64,000 bases of DNA from Azolla caroliniana. Taxonomy: Eukaryota > Polypodiophyta. Shown piece by piece: positions 9,271-20,939 of this stretch. Location: assembly GCA_043228905.1 (NCBI GenBank), contig JBHGNT010000018.1, forward strand, positions 4,526,001 through 4,590,000, read 5' to 3'. Under the pieces are notes generated by a model, which was not told the DNA's origin, did no database searches, and saw only the letters and a program-made list of their open reading frames with translations. Made by a program: the position numbers and the translations under genes. Positions within the stretch are counted from its first letter, which is position 1. The number at the start of each line of letters is the position of its first letter.

Positions 9271-11749
9271 GCTGTAGATGAGTAGATAAATTAGCTTGTA
9301 TCTTGTGTAACCGCTCCAAACGATCCTCTACGCAAGGATTTGTGGGTAACTCTAGGGTTTCAAATACGCACCACCGGGGGTGACAACCCGTATAAGCATA
9401 AAATGGTGTAACCTTTGTCGATGAGTGGACAGAGTTATTATATGCAAATTCGGCGAAGTGGAGAATATCGGCCCAATCATCTCGATGATAGGTTAGAAAG
9501 CACCGAACATACTACTCTAGCGTTTGAAATGTTCGTTTTGCTTGGCCGTCTGTTTGCGGGTGGTAGCCGGAGGAGAGGTTACAAGTGACCTTGAGCATTT
9601 TAAAGAGGGGTCCACGGTCGGTGATGATACTATCGGGAAGGCCATGATGCCGACATACTTCACGCATGACAGTTTCAGCGGTTTCCTCACTGGAGATTTC
9701 CTTAGTACATGGTAGGAAATGGGCCATCTACTACTGTTAAGATCACATCGAATCCCTTAGAGACCGGAAGATTTATGATGAAATCTAGAACAATGGATTG
9801 CCACGGCTTGCTTGGAATTAGTAATGGTTCCAATAAACCATATGGATGATGCCTTGGCATTTTTGCTCTGCAACATGTATCACAAGTCTGAACAAAATCT
9901 TCGACAAATTGTCGCATATGGGGCCACAAGAATGATCGTTGTACTAAATCTAATGTTTTAGTACTACCAAAATGCTCAATGGTAAGCGTCATTACAATTT
10001 TGGACTACTCGAAGGCGACAAGAACCATTAGGAACATACAAGAGTTTCTTAAAGAATAGTAATCCATCATGACATTCGAATTGTTGATAGTTCGTACCTG
10101 GTTGTTGCGACTGTGAATAAGATGCTCGGGAGGGATCAATTTGTGCTAGAATGGCTTGGGCGAAAGCATCTGTCTTCAAGTCCTCACGTATGGTATTGAT
10201 AACGTGGGAATCCAAGGGCATACCAAAGACCTGCGTTGCTTGCAGTTGTGCTGGTCCTAAGATTACTTGCTTTTGGTTATCGGAAGCTGGCTCACCAGGA
10301 CACGATGCTAGATACGAGCGCCGTGATAATGCATCTGCCTTCCCTTGTTGCTTCCCCAGATGATATGTAATTTTGAAGTCAAAACGAGTGAGGAATTGGG
10401 CCCACCGAGCTTGACATTGATTTAACACACGAGCATTCTGAAAGTAGGCAAGGTTTTTGTGATCACTGAATACACATGACTTGATGAGAAGATCCTTCTA
10501 GAAAATGCCTCCATTGTGTAAAAGAGTCCACTATTGCTAATAGCTCCTTATCATGAATTTCATAGTTGATTTTGGCGATGTCAAACTTACGTGAGTCAAA
10601 AGCCACAAGATGGAGCTTTTCATCATCGCCTTATTGTGATAGAATGCTACCCAACGTGAAATCCGACGCATCTGCTTCGATGATGAATGGTTTTTCCGGA
10701 TCAACATGAGCTAGAATAGGAGCTGATGTAAATGCCTTCTTAAGATTCTCAAAATCCATGTTTGCTTCTTCAGACCAAACGAACGATTGTCCCTTCCTGA
10801 TGAGTTGTGTGAGAGGCAGAACAAGCTTTGAGTAATCATGTATAAACTTGCGGTAGAAATTGATAAAGCCTAAAAAGCATTGCACATCTCGCAACGAACG
10901 CGGAGTCTGCCACTCTACCACCGTTTTGACCTTAGCTAGATCCATGGAGACGCCTTCCAAGGAAATGACATAGCCCAGAAATTCTACTTGGTTACACTCG
11001 AAACTACATTTTTCTAGCTTTGCATAAAGATCATGTTCTCGAAGTCGTTTTAGTACTAATAGTACATGAGAATCATGCTCTTCTTGGGTCTTCGAATAAA
11101 CCAGTAGATCATCCAAATAGATGATCAAACAAACATCCAAGAGATCTCGGAATATATCATTTGCCATGTGCTGGAAGATTGCAGGCGCATTAGTGAGGCC
11201 GAATGGCATGACCGTATACTCGAAGTGCCTGTATCTGGTGCGAAACGCGGTCTTCCATTCATCTCGTGGTCGGATCCGTACGAGGTTATATGCTCCTCGT
11301 AAGTCGATCTTTGTGAAGAACCTTGCACCATTGATCCATTCTAAAAGACTTGAGATAAGGGGAAGTGCGTAACTATTCTTGATGGTGACCTTATTCAAGC
11401 CATAGTAATCTACGACGAGACGAAGTGATCCATCCTTTTTCTTGACAAAGAAAATGGGTGCGCCGGCTAGAGATTTCGAATGTCGAATGAAACCATTTGC
11501 CAAATTCTCCTCTATATAGGCTCAAAGGACTTCTAGCTCGGTTGGTGACAAATTGTAGATCGATCCCCATGGTGGCTCTTTTCCTGATTGTAAATCGATG
11601 GGGCAATCATACGGTCGATGGTGAGGAAGCGTATTGGCTTGTACTTTATCGAACACATCGGCATAATGACGATACTTCTCTGGAAGTTGAACGGTGGACT
11701 CCTCTTTAGTGGTGTTGGAAGGTTTTACTGATACCGTGAAGAGAAACAT
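9271..11749 (-). pseudogene. gypsy RT, RNase H and integrase, decayed
   Basis: From right to left: a short linker, then RT with FFVKKKDGSLRLVVDYYGLN, FGLTNAPAIFQHMAND and the catalytic box YLDDLLVYS (about 11093-11121). RNase H follows (EADASDFTLGSILSQ), then a [18 protein letters not shown]-like stretch. Integrase comes next, with an HHCC zinc region (CDTCCRAK), the first Asp in VLDFI and DRGP/GYHPQTDGQA of the core. Premature stops include TGA near 11519 and one at about 10631, and the integrase shifts frame near 9715. The order RT-RNaseH-INT is diagnostic of Ty3/gypsy. The part after 9271 continues across the copia insertion at 1724. Confidence 0.92.
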
Positions 11750-11755
11750 TTCTTC

Positions 11756-12452
11756 CTTGCGTCTAGCAATGGGCCTGGTTCAGTTTTGGTTTCCTGGCCT
11801 TGAAACCAAACCAAACCAAACCATTTATTTATAATAAAAACCAAACCAAATCGTTTACGGAAATTTTAGAACCAAACCAAACCGGTTTATCATAAATCAA
11901 AACCAAACCAAATCATTTTTTTGAGATATTGATTATCATATACATTATAAATCTATGTGAGAAAATCATCATAAATTTGGTCATCATACTTATCATAAAT
12001 TTAGTTATCACACTTATTATAAATATGGTCATCATACCTGTCATAAATTTAATCATCATACATATTATAAATTTGGTCATCATACTTATCATAAATTTGA
12101 TAATCATACATTAAAAGGACACTCTACTTATAATGTATATAAAATTTAATAAATTAGAGCCTAGAGGTTTAAAATTAAAAGTTGAAAGTTTCTCTAGAGG
12201 TGAAAATTTAGGAATATTTTTTAAACCATAAACCTATAAACCTATAAACCTTTAAACCAAACCACATAAACCGAAATCGCTAAACCGCCAAACCATGAAA
12301 AGCAAAACCAAACCGAACCGAAACCAAACCAGATCATAACATTTGAAACCAAACCAAACGGTTTATTTATTTTTGAACCAATAAACCGTTAAGCCATGGT
12401 TTAACGGTTCGGTTCGGTTCGAGCCGAAACCGGGCCCATTGCTACTTGCGTC
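11756..12452. mobile_element. hAT-type MITE with 8 bp TSD
   Basis: Non-autonomous element 11764-12444 (681 bp). Termini are inverted repeats TAGCAATGGGCC...GGGCCCATTGCTA. The flanking duplication is cttgcgtc (11756-11763 and 12445-12452), and an 8 bp TSD is typical of hAT. The ends are rich in aaccaaacc/ggtttggtt motifs, resembling hAT subterminal transposase-binding repeats. No ORF of interest. Removing it with one TSD copy keeps the gypsy frame open (REEGRKEEMFLF). Confidence 0.93.
11940..12117. repeat. about 30 bp tandem repeat in the MITE
   Basis: Five to six imperfect copies of a unit like atcataaatttggtcatcat fill the middle of the element. Confidence 0.85.
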
Positions 12453-13305
12453 CTTCCTCACGCAATTGATGTAGCGAAATCGATTAAGGTTTTGCTACCA
12501 CTGAGGCGTAAGTGGGCTATGATCTTGCCCTTGGCATCTTGAACTGACGTTCCGAACGTCGTTCGAAAAGACAATTGTCGCATCTCACCACGTGACTGAT
12601 TGCTTCTGTCAATGACTTTGATTGTTCGGGGAAGGTCAAGAGTAAATCCTTGACATCGTTACGTAGACTATAACGAAATTACTCCATAAGTGCTTGGTCA
12701 TCCCAGGGGATATCAGAGGCGAGTAGGTGGAAATTTGCAGCGTATGCAGAGGCTGGACAATCACCTTGACGTAATCGTCGGATTTTGTTGATTGATGTCC
12801 TTATGCTGTTAGTATCTCCAAAACAGGCCTTAAACTCACTTAAAAACTCTTCAAAATTGTTTAGTAAAGGAGATTCCTTTTCTAACAACGGAGTGAACCA
12901 TGCCAAACCTGAGCCGCTTAACAACGTGCCTACTAAACCCACTCGTGATGTGTTGGTGGGATATCAGGAAGGATGCATTTGAATGACTAATCATACCTGA
13001 TTAAGGAATCCTCTAAATTGCGATCGCGTTCCATCGAATTTCATGGGAAGGTTGATCTTGGGTTCTTTATGAACCCCTCGCGTGTTGGGTCTTTGTTGTT
13101 GCATCGCGATTATGGTTGCTTCGAGTTGTTGCGTGCGTAATGCTAGTTCCCCATGTTGTTGTTGCGTCAACTGCTTCTCTAAGGAGATTTGTTGAAGCTC
13201 CCCCAATAGTCGTTGATTTTCTTGTTCCAATGAGAGAAACTTCTCTTTTAAGCATTGCAACTCCGAAAAAACGGATTGATATTCTTGAGCGCTAACAGTG
13301 GCCAT
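12453..13305 (-). pseudogene. gypsy gag, interrupted
   Basis: Starts at an ATG at 13305 (MATVSAQEYQSVF). It has a coiled-coil region rich in Glu/Gln (about residues 15-70), then a retrotransposon gag domain (LPMKFDGTRSQFRGFL..., GLAWFTPLLEKESPLL, INKIRRLRQGDCPASAYA). In-frame stops are TGA at 12991-12993, where a relative would have Arg, and TAG at about 12676. No zinc knuckle is visible before the MITE. Confidence 0.88.
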
Positions 13306-13432
13306 AGTATGAGAGAAAAGAGGAATAAGAGATTAGTATGAAGGGAGGGAGAAGTAAGAAGATAAAGGAAGAGAAGGAAAGAGACCAAAATCAGTTCAAA
13401 CTGTTAGGAACAGTACTAAGACAAAGAAGTAT

Positions 13433-13531
13433 TGTCAGGAACAGTACTAAGACAGAGAAGGAATTAGTACTAAAAGATGAGGATTAGTACTAAGGGAGGT
13501 ATAGAACTTTCGAGAGAAGGAAAGAGTGAGT

Positions 13532-13571
<40 letters not shown>

Positions 13572-13866
13572 TGATAACAAAAGAATATATTATGTTAAGA
13601 GAATATACAATAGTAACTAGGAGGCTTAAGACTGGCGTTAAACCGATTTGGTTCGAAATAATGCCTTGTGCCTCCTTTTATAGTTTTCTCAGGAGTACTC
13701 TTGAAGTTTCTAGAACGTTCCAGAGAAATCTGGAATATACATCAAATTTCTATAGTAAAACTTAAATGAAAATAATATCTTTCGTATTACAACATATAGC
13801 CTAATGGTCAAGAGCTCGATGCATGTAACATAAGGTCATGGGTTTGAGTCTTGCCATATCATGATA
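13433..13866 (-). repeat. gypsy 5' LTR
   Basis: A 434 bp partner of the LTR at 746-1190, with TSD gcatt at 13867-13871. A partial tandem copy of its inner edge lies at 13402-13432, so the exact inner boundary and the primer site are uncertain: no initiator-Met-type site is seen. Confidence 0.9.
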
Positions 13867-13924
13867 GCATTAAATTGAATCTTATTCTTTTCTTAAAATA
13901 AATCATTCTTGTTTTTTGGGTATG

Positions 13925-14905
13925 TTCATTAGGAGAGTACTCATGAAAGCACATGGTTACGTAAGGTTAGTTGGGACCCTTTGCAATGGACATGGCGCGA
14001 TCCTTATGCGGGGCAAGGAAGCAAACCCATCCCTTTCTTCCAATTCACAACTAGATTGGGTCGCCACATTCTAGCTGCTCAAACCGCCTCAGAGCCAGCA
14101 ATTGCAAAGGTCTGGCATACATTTCAAGTTCCTCACACAATTATCACCAAGTTTTGGCAGAAAATCTGGAAACAACAACACGTGAGGCGAATTACCACGT
14201 TCCAATGGCTATTAATACATAAGTCACTACCGGTGGGAGCATGGCAATGTGGGAACCTTAGCTCTCCTAATTGTGTAATGTGCCCAAATGTAGTAGAATC
14301 AATATGACACGCTCTGTGGGGCTGCCCACCGTCCCATCGAATATGGCAGGGGGTTGGCCGCTTGTTGCAATTATGCTAGGTGCAAGGCTCAATCAAGTGG
14401 GGATATATATGTTGGCTATCATGATTGACCCCAGTTGATAGATATGAGCATCAGGAGGAGTGGATGACTTTGGTGATAAGAGCACAATATGTTTTTTTTC
14501 CCCACTAGTGGCAATGTCCACTCAACTCCTCTTAATGACAAATCTGAAGTTGTGTTGGAATTGGTCAGCCCAATAACTCTTTGGAAACAACGGTGTAGAC
14601 GGGTCTTCTCCAACCAAATTGTGCATCCAACAAGGTTACTGTAAGAGATATGGAGTGAAATTGTAGCCACTCTAAAGAGCCAATATGATGGCCTCAAGGG
14701 CGGCTCCGATGGAGTTGAAAGACAACAAATAGCCTTCATCCAACAATGGTCGTCCTCTCCCTTTCTTGAGTCAGTGGGCATCCACATAAGATGGAACTAT
14801 CGCGTCCCTACAAGGATTTGTACATAATAGTCTCATTTGTAAAATTTTATAACTAATGGAAGGAGTTTTCTTTGGAAAAAAAAAGAAAAAAGAGAAAAAA
14901 AAGGA
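13925..14905 (+). pseudogene. LINE C-terminal relic (zf-RVT domain)
   Basis: Plus strand. The translation at 13981-14307, continuing past stops, has the plant reverse-transcriptase zinc-binding signature: KIWKQ...TFQWLLIHKSLPVGAW, then CVMCPNVVESI, H at HALWGC and RIWQ. That domain sits at the C-terminus of LINE ORF2. Several stops follow. The end is A-rich (about 14872-14905), consistent with a LINE 3' tail. It is 5'-truncated: endonuclease and RT are absent. It is a different family from the LINEs in the ALA intron. Confidence 0.75.
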
Positions 14906-15573
14906 GAGAATGGAGGCTTAAAAATAGTAAGCCCATGCTTGACTTTTATGCAACCACTTGCATGAGGTAATTTATGGTTTATGCATAAAAATATGTGCTT
15001 TCAAAGAAAGATATAAACGCAATTTCAAAAAATTTACAAAATTGGTAGATGTTAATCTTAATAATCCTTGAGCTGATGATTATGGGTGCCTTCATATGCA
15101 AACCTTTGAAATACATGCACACAATAGAACAACACAATTTGTTCCATGTGGGCAATCAACACTAGCATTTGGGCTCCATACTAATTGCATTGCTACACAA
15201 CGACTACAAACGTCCCTCCCAACTCCATTGTCTATCATGCCTATAATGTCCTTACCTCATTCTAAATCATGCCTTCATGGTACACTGCATTTTCCCAATT
15301 CATTGAATTTATTTAACTTTAACTTGCTCTAAATCTCGAGGAATCTACACTAAACCACATTCCTCATTATGATAATCATGGCCCCAAACACATCTTCACC
15401 ATATCATTCATGAACAAAAAATAAATCAAGATTGTAAGAGATCATAGGTAACTCTTGAGCATTAGTGATAAATAAACAAAGGGCCATAAATGAAACAAGG
15501 TGATATTTCTCAAGGATTATATGCATATAATAATATGGGACTATACAGACTTGCATCTCCAAGCAGGACGGCA
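14906..15573. other. no gene seen
   Basis: A/T-rich flank. Nothing recognisable on either strand. Confidence 0.6.
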
Positions 15574-15578
15574 CCAAC

Positions 15579-15857
15579 TGTTGGAAGCAATGTCGTCAGT
15601 GCGGAAGATCTTGAAGCACTCGATTCCTGTTTATTCCCTGTGTATGACAGAATGTAGGTCGTTGCACAGAGAGAGAGAGAGAGAGACACAAAAGACTCTT
15701 TATTTCACAAAGCAATAATACAACAACCAACCTCACAAAGAGGTTACAAGGTCACTATATATAGTGACCGACTTAGGGCAACTACCCTTTATGCTAATTA
15801 CATAAATGGCCGAAACGGGATGGTGTGAATACGTCCATTATACACATGTATTCGACA
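15579..15857 (-). repeat. copia 3' LTR
   Basis: TGTTGGAAGC...TTCGACA on the plus strand. On its inner side the coding strand reads acgggggag, the polypurine tract. It holds a (GA)n run and a 20 bp perfect palindrome around a TATA core at 15750-15769. Confidence 0.94.
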
Positions 15858-15866
15858 CTCCCCCGT
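15858..15866 (-). other. copia polypurine tract
   Basis: Plus strand ctcccccgt; coding strand acgggggag adjoining the 3' LTR. Confidence 0.8.
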
Positions 15867-16050
15867 AATGGGCGTATACATGGGTTATCTAAGATTACAG
15901 GTATAGACTTAGGTTCTCGGACATATCAGCTTTGTTCGAGTCGGCAGGATCCGAAGACAGAAGACCGAACTGGTCGGGTCGGAACAGTTGAAGCCGATCA
16001 TTAAGGAGCTGATGTCGGTTGTCGGGAACCATCCTGCTCTGTGTCCGGCT

Positions 16051-19000
16051 CTAACCGGACTGGTTTGTCGTTACGCCCATCTGATGCCGAAGAGACCGAA
16101 AACGGTCTGCCGAGAGACATTTGGTCATTCCATCTGCGACATTATCGGTTGTGGATATTTTCTCTAGACCGATTTTCCCTGAAATGACGCAGTCCCGAAC
16201 GAAGTGATATCGAACGTCGATATGTTTGGAGGCGTTGTGGTGAACCGGATTTTTCGACAAGGCAACATCACCTTGACTGTCGCTGTAGACAACTGGAGCC
16301 GAGTCATGTTCGACTTGTCGAAACGTGTGCGCCAGCCGACCGAGCCACAAAGCTTCTTTTGCTGCGTCGGACGCAGCTACATATTCTGCTTCGGTCGTTG
16401 AGGTCGCTGTGCACTCCTGAAGTTTCGAATTCCACGAGATTGCTCCATTGCCGAATTTGAAGCAGTATCCGGTTGTTGATTTCCGACTGTCTATACAGCC
16501 GGCGAAGTCCGAGTCGGTGTAACCGACTACGCCTGAGGTTCGGTTCGGTCCGAAAAGAATGCCATGGTCTTTTGTGCCAGCCAGATATCTGAACACATGC
16601 TTGACTGCGTTCCAATGCGATCGGCCAGGATTGTGCATAAATCTGCTAACGACTCCTACGGCATGAGAGATGTCAGGCCGTGTCGCGACCATCAGGTACA
16701 TAAGGGAGCCGACTGCCGGTGCATACGGTACCGACTTCATATCTTCCCCCTCCGAACCGGATGTCGGGCAGTCTCGCTGAGAGAGCCGAAGATTCATAGG
16801 GAGTGGGGTTGAAGCAGATTTGGCTGATTGCATGTTGAAGCGTTCCAAGACACGTCCGATATAGTCGGTCTGAGACAAAAAAAGATGTCGTTTATTGCGA
16901 TGCCGACTAATCTTCATGCCAAGGATGTGTCGTGCCGGACCGAGGTCCTTCATGGCAAACTTCAACCGCAGTTGCCGAACGAGATCGGCAAGTTCGCCCG
17001 CGTGGCGTCCAGAAATTAGCATGTCGTCCACGTAAATGATGAGGAAGATGGGTGATCCATCTCGAGCTGTGTTGGTGAAGAGACAATGGTCCTCATCGCT
17101 TTTGGAGAAGCCGATTGATTGGATGAAGTCGTCGAACTTCTTGTACCATTGTCGCGGTGCCTGTTTGAGGCCGTATAGACTCTTCCTGAGTCGGCAGACT
17201 AGATGTTCTTGGCCAGTTGCCACGAAGCCTTTTGGCTGCTCCATATAAATTTCCTCCTCGAGATCACCATGGAGGAAGGCTGTTTTGACATCTAGCTGAA
17301 TCAGCTCCAAGTTGTCGGCTGCCACGACGCCGAGCAGAAGACGAAGGGTTGTCATTTTCACCACTGGTGAAAAAATCTCGTCGAAGTCGACGCCATATTC
17401 TTGTCGGAAGCCCTTCGCAACTAATCTGGCCTTGTACTTTGGGGTGGTCGAATCAGACGTCTCTTTTAGTCGATAAACCCACTTGCAAGGAAGAGCACGT
17501 CGGTTCCTAGGTAATTCGACCAGATCCCAAGTCTTGTTTGCCCGGATGGAGTGCATTTCCGACTCCATCGCCAGATGCCAGGTGGCCGAATCGACAGATG
17601 TCGATGCTTCTTCGTAAGACGTCGGTTCGCCGGCGTCGGTGAAGAAAATTCCAGGAGAATACCTCTCCGGAGGTTGCGACAGTCTCTCGGATCGTCGAGG
17701 TATGATTGGACTGGTCGCATCGGGTATCGAGGTCGGATGGTCCGAAACCGAATCATTCGGCTGTGCCGAGTCAGAGTTGTCCGAGTCGGTAGTATAAGGT
17801 TCAGCTACCCGTGAAGCTGACCGTGTGTTGAGAGCGGGGCCTTCTTGAAGGGTCGGCACATCGGAGAATGTTACCCTTCGGACTTCGATCGGTTTTTCGA
17901 CTGATGGATTCATAGCCGACTCGTTGAACACAACGTCCGAACTTCGAACGATTTGTCTGCGTTCGGGGTCCCAGAGTCGGTATCCCATTTCGCCGTCTGA
18001 TCCATATCCAAGGAAAATGCATTTCCTGGACCGAGGTGCAAGTTTTCGGCGATCATCTTTCGGAATGAGGGCGTACGCCTCGCATCCGAAGATCCTCAGC
18101 TTGTCGTAATTCGGCTTACTGCCGATCCATAGTTCCTGAGGAATTTGAAGTCCTAGAGGTCTACTTGGCGACATATTGATTATGTGTACTGCCGTGAGTA
18201 GAGCCTCTGCCCAGAAGCCATCCGATAGTCCGGAGTGTTGGAGCATGGAAACTATCCTTTCTTGGATTGTCCGATTCATTCGTTCGGCAATCCCGTTTTG
18301 CTCCGGACTGTGTGGTGCCGTAAATTCACGTCGGATGCCGCGTTGTCGGCAGAATTTGACGAATTCATCGGATTTGAACTCTCCCCCATTGTCTGTCCGA
18401 AGGCATTTCAGCTTTCGGTCGGTTTGATTTTCTACCATAGCGAGCCAATCGGTGAAGATCGAGAAGACACGATCTTTGGTGCGAATTGGATAAGCCCACA
18501 CCTTTCGAGTCGAATCGTCAATAAAACTGACGAAGTAAGAGGCACCGCCTAGAGACTGATGCGGCATTGGGCCACAGACGTCCGAATGGACTAAATCGAG
18601 AGGTCTCGTTTCTCTTGGTGCTGATGTCGGGTGTGATGCGGCTACTTGTTTGCCATACTGGCAATGCTCGCAGAATTGATGGTCCGAGAAGGAGAGTTTG
18701 GGGATGTATCCGGCGCTAGATAGGTGCGTGATGCCGGCCTTGCTGAGGTGTCCTAATCTTCGGTGCCATAATGATGACACAGGAATATCCACCAAAAACA
18801 GGTTACCCTCTCTGAGCGTAACATGTAACGGATACAGTGAGTGTATCTTGGGTCCTCTAGCAAGCAGGAGGTTCCCCCTGTGGAGTGTCCACCCTCCCGA
18901 AGAAAAACCGGCACGAATGCCGTCTTCATCTAGTTGTCCGACTGAGATCAATGGCCTTGTGAGCTCGGGTACATGTCAGACATTGTGGAGTACAAGTGTA

Positions 19001-20067
19001 GAGCCCCCTGCAAGGTTGAGCTCTACTGTGCCGATTCCGACGATGTCACAGTGTTGTGAGTTGCCGACTCGAACTGAGTCGGAGTGACGGATCGTATATT
19101 GCCGAAATTGGGATCGATGAGGAGTCACGTGAAATGACGCGCCCGAATCCAAGAGCCATGTGCTCGATTCTTCAGTCGTGAGTAGAACTTCTGATCCGAC
19201 TGGATTTTCTATTGATAGTATATTCGGGTCGTCCGGTAGTACATCAGCTGAGAAGCTGACGTAATTGATCTCCTCATGCCGGCCACTCTTCTTGTTGTTC
19301 TTGTTCTTGAGTGCGCGGCAGTCGGCTTTGATGTGTCCGGGTTTCTTGCAATAGTTGCAGATTCGGTTATCCCGCGACTGGCTCCGTCTTCGCTGATTGT
19401 TCGGCGGCCGTGAGGAATCTCGTCCTCGTATGTTCGATCGGTCTGTCGAACCTTGTACTACGTAGGCGTCGTCTGTTGAGTCTTTGGCGAAAGACTTTCT
19501 CCGAGCTGCTTCGGTCAGGATTGCGCTCGTGACTTCGGAGTATTTAACAGCCGTGGTTGACGCGTTGCACACGGTTGTGACGAAAGTTTCCCATGATGGG
19601 GGAAGGCTGCTCATGAGTATCATTGCTCTGAGTTCATCCTCGATTGCCGTCCCCTGTGACGAGATTTGGGAGCTTATGCTTTCGTACTCATTTAGGTGTG
19701 CTTGGACCGAGTCGGATTCTTTCATCCGCAAGTTGTAGAGGCGCCGGATCAGAAACATCTTCGTTGCGGCGACCTTCTTTTCGTAAGTGTCCGACAATGT
19801 TTTCCACAGTTCGAATGCTGTCGTACACGATTGCACCGTGAAGTATACCGATTCCGATAGGTGCATCCGAATCGTGGCGCGGACGATTCTGTCCAGCTTC
19901 TGCCACTCAATTGGTTTGTATCCTTCTGGAGGTTCTTCATTTTCGATGGGATCGATTTGCCCCTTGACTATGAGATAGTCCTGCATTTGCTCCTTCCAGA
20001 AGTTAAAGTTCGATCCATCGAACTTTCGTAGACTCATTTCTGACGAGCCGGATGTTGATGCCATCAA
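16051..20067 (-). pseudogene. copia gag-pol polyprotein, one premature stop
   Basis: One frame of 1339 codons from ATG at 20067. Gag covers about residues 1-230 and the CCHC knuckle CNYCKKPGHIKADC residues 237-250. The protease active site LLDSGASFHV has Asp307. A TGA at 18976-18978 (codon 364) falls where the intact copia in this window (about 53361) has CGA for Arg. Then follow the integrase zinc region and DDE core (RTDNGGEF, EQNGIAERMN), RT with VKTAFLHGDLEEEIYM and YVDDML (Tyr1012), and RNase H (DSDFAGCIDSRKSTTGY, TTEAEY). Length and domain order match full-size copia. It could be called a gene with one nonsense change. Confidence 0.94.
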
Positions 20068-20640
20068 ATTTGGTTTCGGTTGACGAAGCTCGGTTCGGAG
20101 TTGACTACGAATCTTGTTGGAGTGCAGCCTGTTGGCTCACCCGATATCGTTCTAGTCGGATTTGAACCCGAGTCGGTTCGGCTTCGGATATATGTATTGT
20201 TGAACTTGCTCGAATTGACTACGGTAACCTGAGGGACAGAACCGACTGGTCTTCCCGAATGTCGCCGAGTCGGAGTGAGCCCGGTTCGCTTCGGATATAT
20301 ATGCCGAATACCGATTATTGAAACCGATTATCTGGACCGATTCGGCTTCGGGTGACTGCAGCGACGAGAGAGACGGATCCGACTGATCCTCCCGAATGTC
20401 GATCAGCCAGATGAAGCACGAATTTGGGTTGTTGTCAAAGTTGCACAAGGGGATTTCACCTCGAGCGGTTACGATCACAAGGGACAGAGTACAACCTGCT
20501 GGCTTACTCCAAGCAAGGGGATCTAACGCGATGAGGTGCAAACCTCGTTTTTGTTCTTCTTCTCTCTTTCTTCGAATGACGCAGGAAACCGAATGCAGAG
20601 ACGACGGCCGACAGCGGATTGAAGGACCGACTACTGTGCA

Positions 20641-20653
20641 GGCTCTGATACCA
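20641..20653 (-). other. copia primer binding site
   Basis: Coding strand TGGTATCAGAGCC, two bases inside the 5' LTR. Complementary to initiator tRNA-Met. Confidence 0.9.
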
Positions 20654-20655
20654 GA

Positions 20656-20934
20656 TGTTGGAAGCAATGTCGTCAGTGCGGAAGATCTTGAAGCACTCGA
20701 TTCCTGTTTATTCCCTGTGTATGACAGAATGTAGGTCGTTGCACAGAGAGAGAGAGAGAGAGACACAAAAGACTCTTTATTTCACAAAGCAATAATACAA
20801 CAACCAACCTCACAAAGAGGTTACAAGGTCACTATATATAGTGACCGACTTAGGGCAACTACCCTTTATGCTAATTACATAAATGGCCGAAACGGGATGG
20901 TGTGAATACGTCCATTATACACATGTATTCGACA
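20656..20934 (-). repeat. copia 5' LTR
   Basis: The 279 bp partner of 15579-15857. Carries the same TATA-centred palindrome at 20827-20846. Confidence 0.94.
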
Positions 20935-20939
20935 CCAAC

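Larger units (their letters stand above)
746..13866 (-). mobile_element. Ty3/gypsy chromovirus, nested and decayed
   Basis: Complete Ty3/gypsy element on the minus strand, bounded by LTRs at 746-1190 and 13433-13866 and by a perfect 5 bp target duplication gcatt (741-745 and 13867-13871). LTR ends are TGTCA...TGACA, with the right copy decayed to TGATA. Internal order from right to left is gag, RT, RNase H, integrase, chromodomain, which is the chromovirus gene order. It has been hit by a copia element (1725-9265) and a hAT MITE (11764-12444), and carries several premature stops, so it is dead. LTR copies differ at many positions and in GAGT/GA repeat length, making it one of the older layers of this nest. 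Confidence 0.95.
15579..20934 (-). mobile_element. young Ty1/copia element
   Basis: Complete minus-strand copia (5356 bp) with 279 bp LTRs at 15579-15857 and 20656-20934 that look identical by eye, and TSD ccaac (15574-15578 and 20935-20939). Polypurine tract and initiator-Met primer site are both present. A single long gag-pol frame has one stop. Near-identity of the LTRs means recent insertion. The clean structure suggests that it could still be mobilised in trans. Confidence 0.96.
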
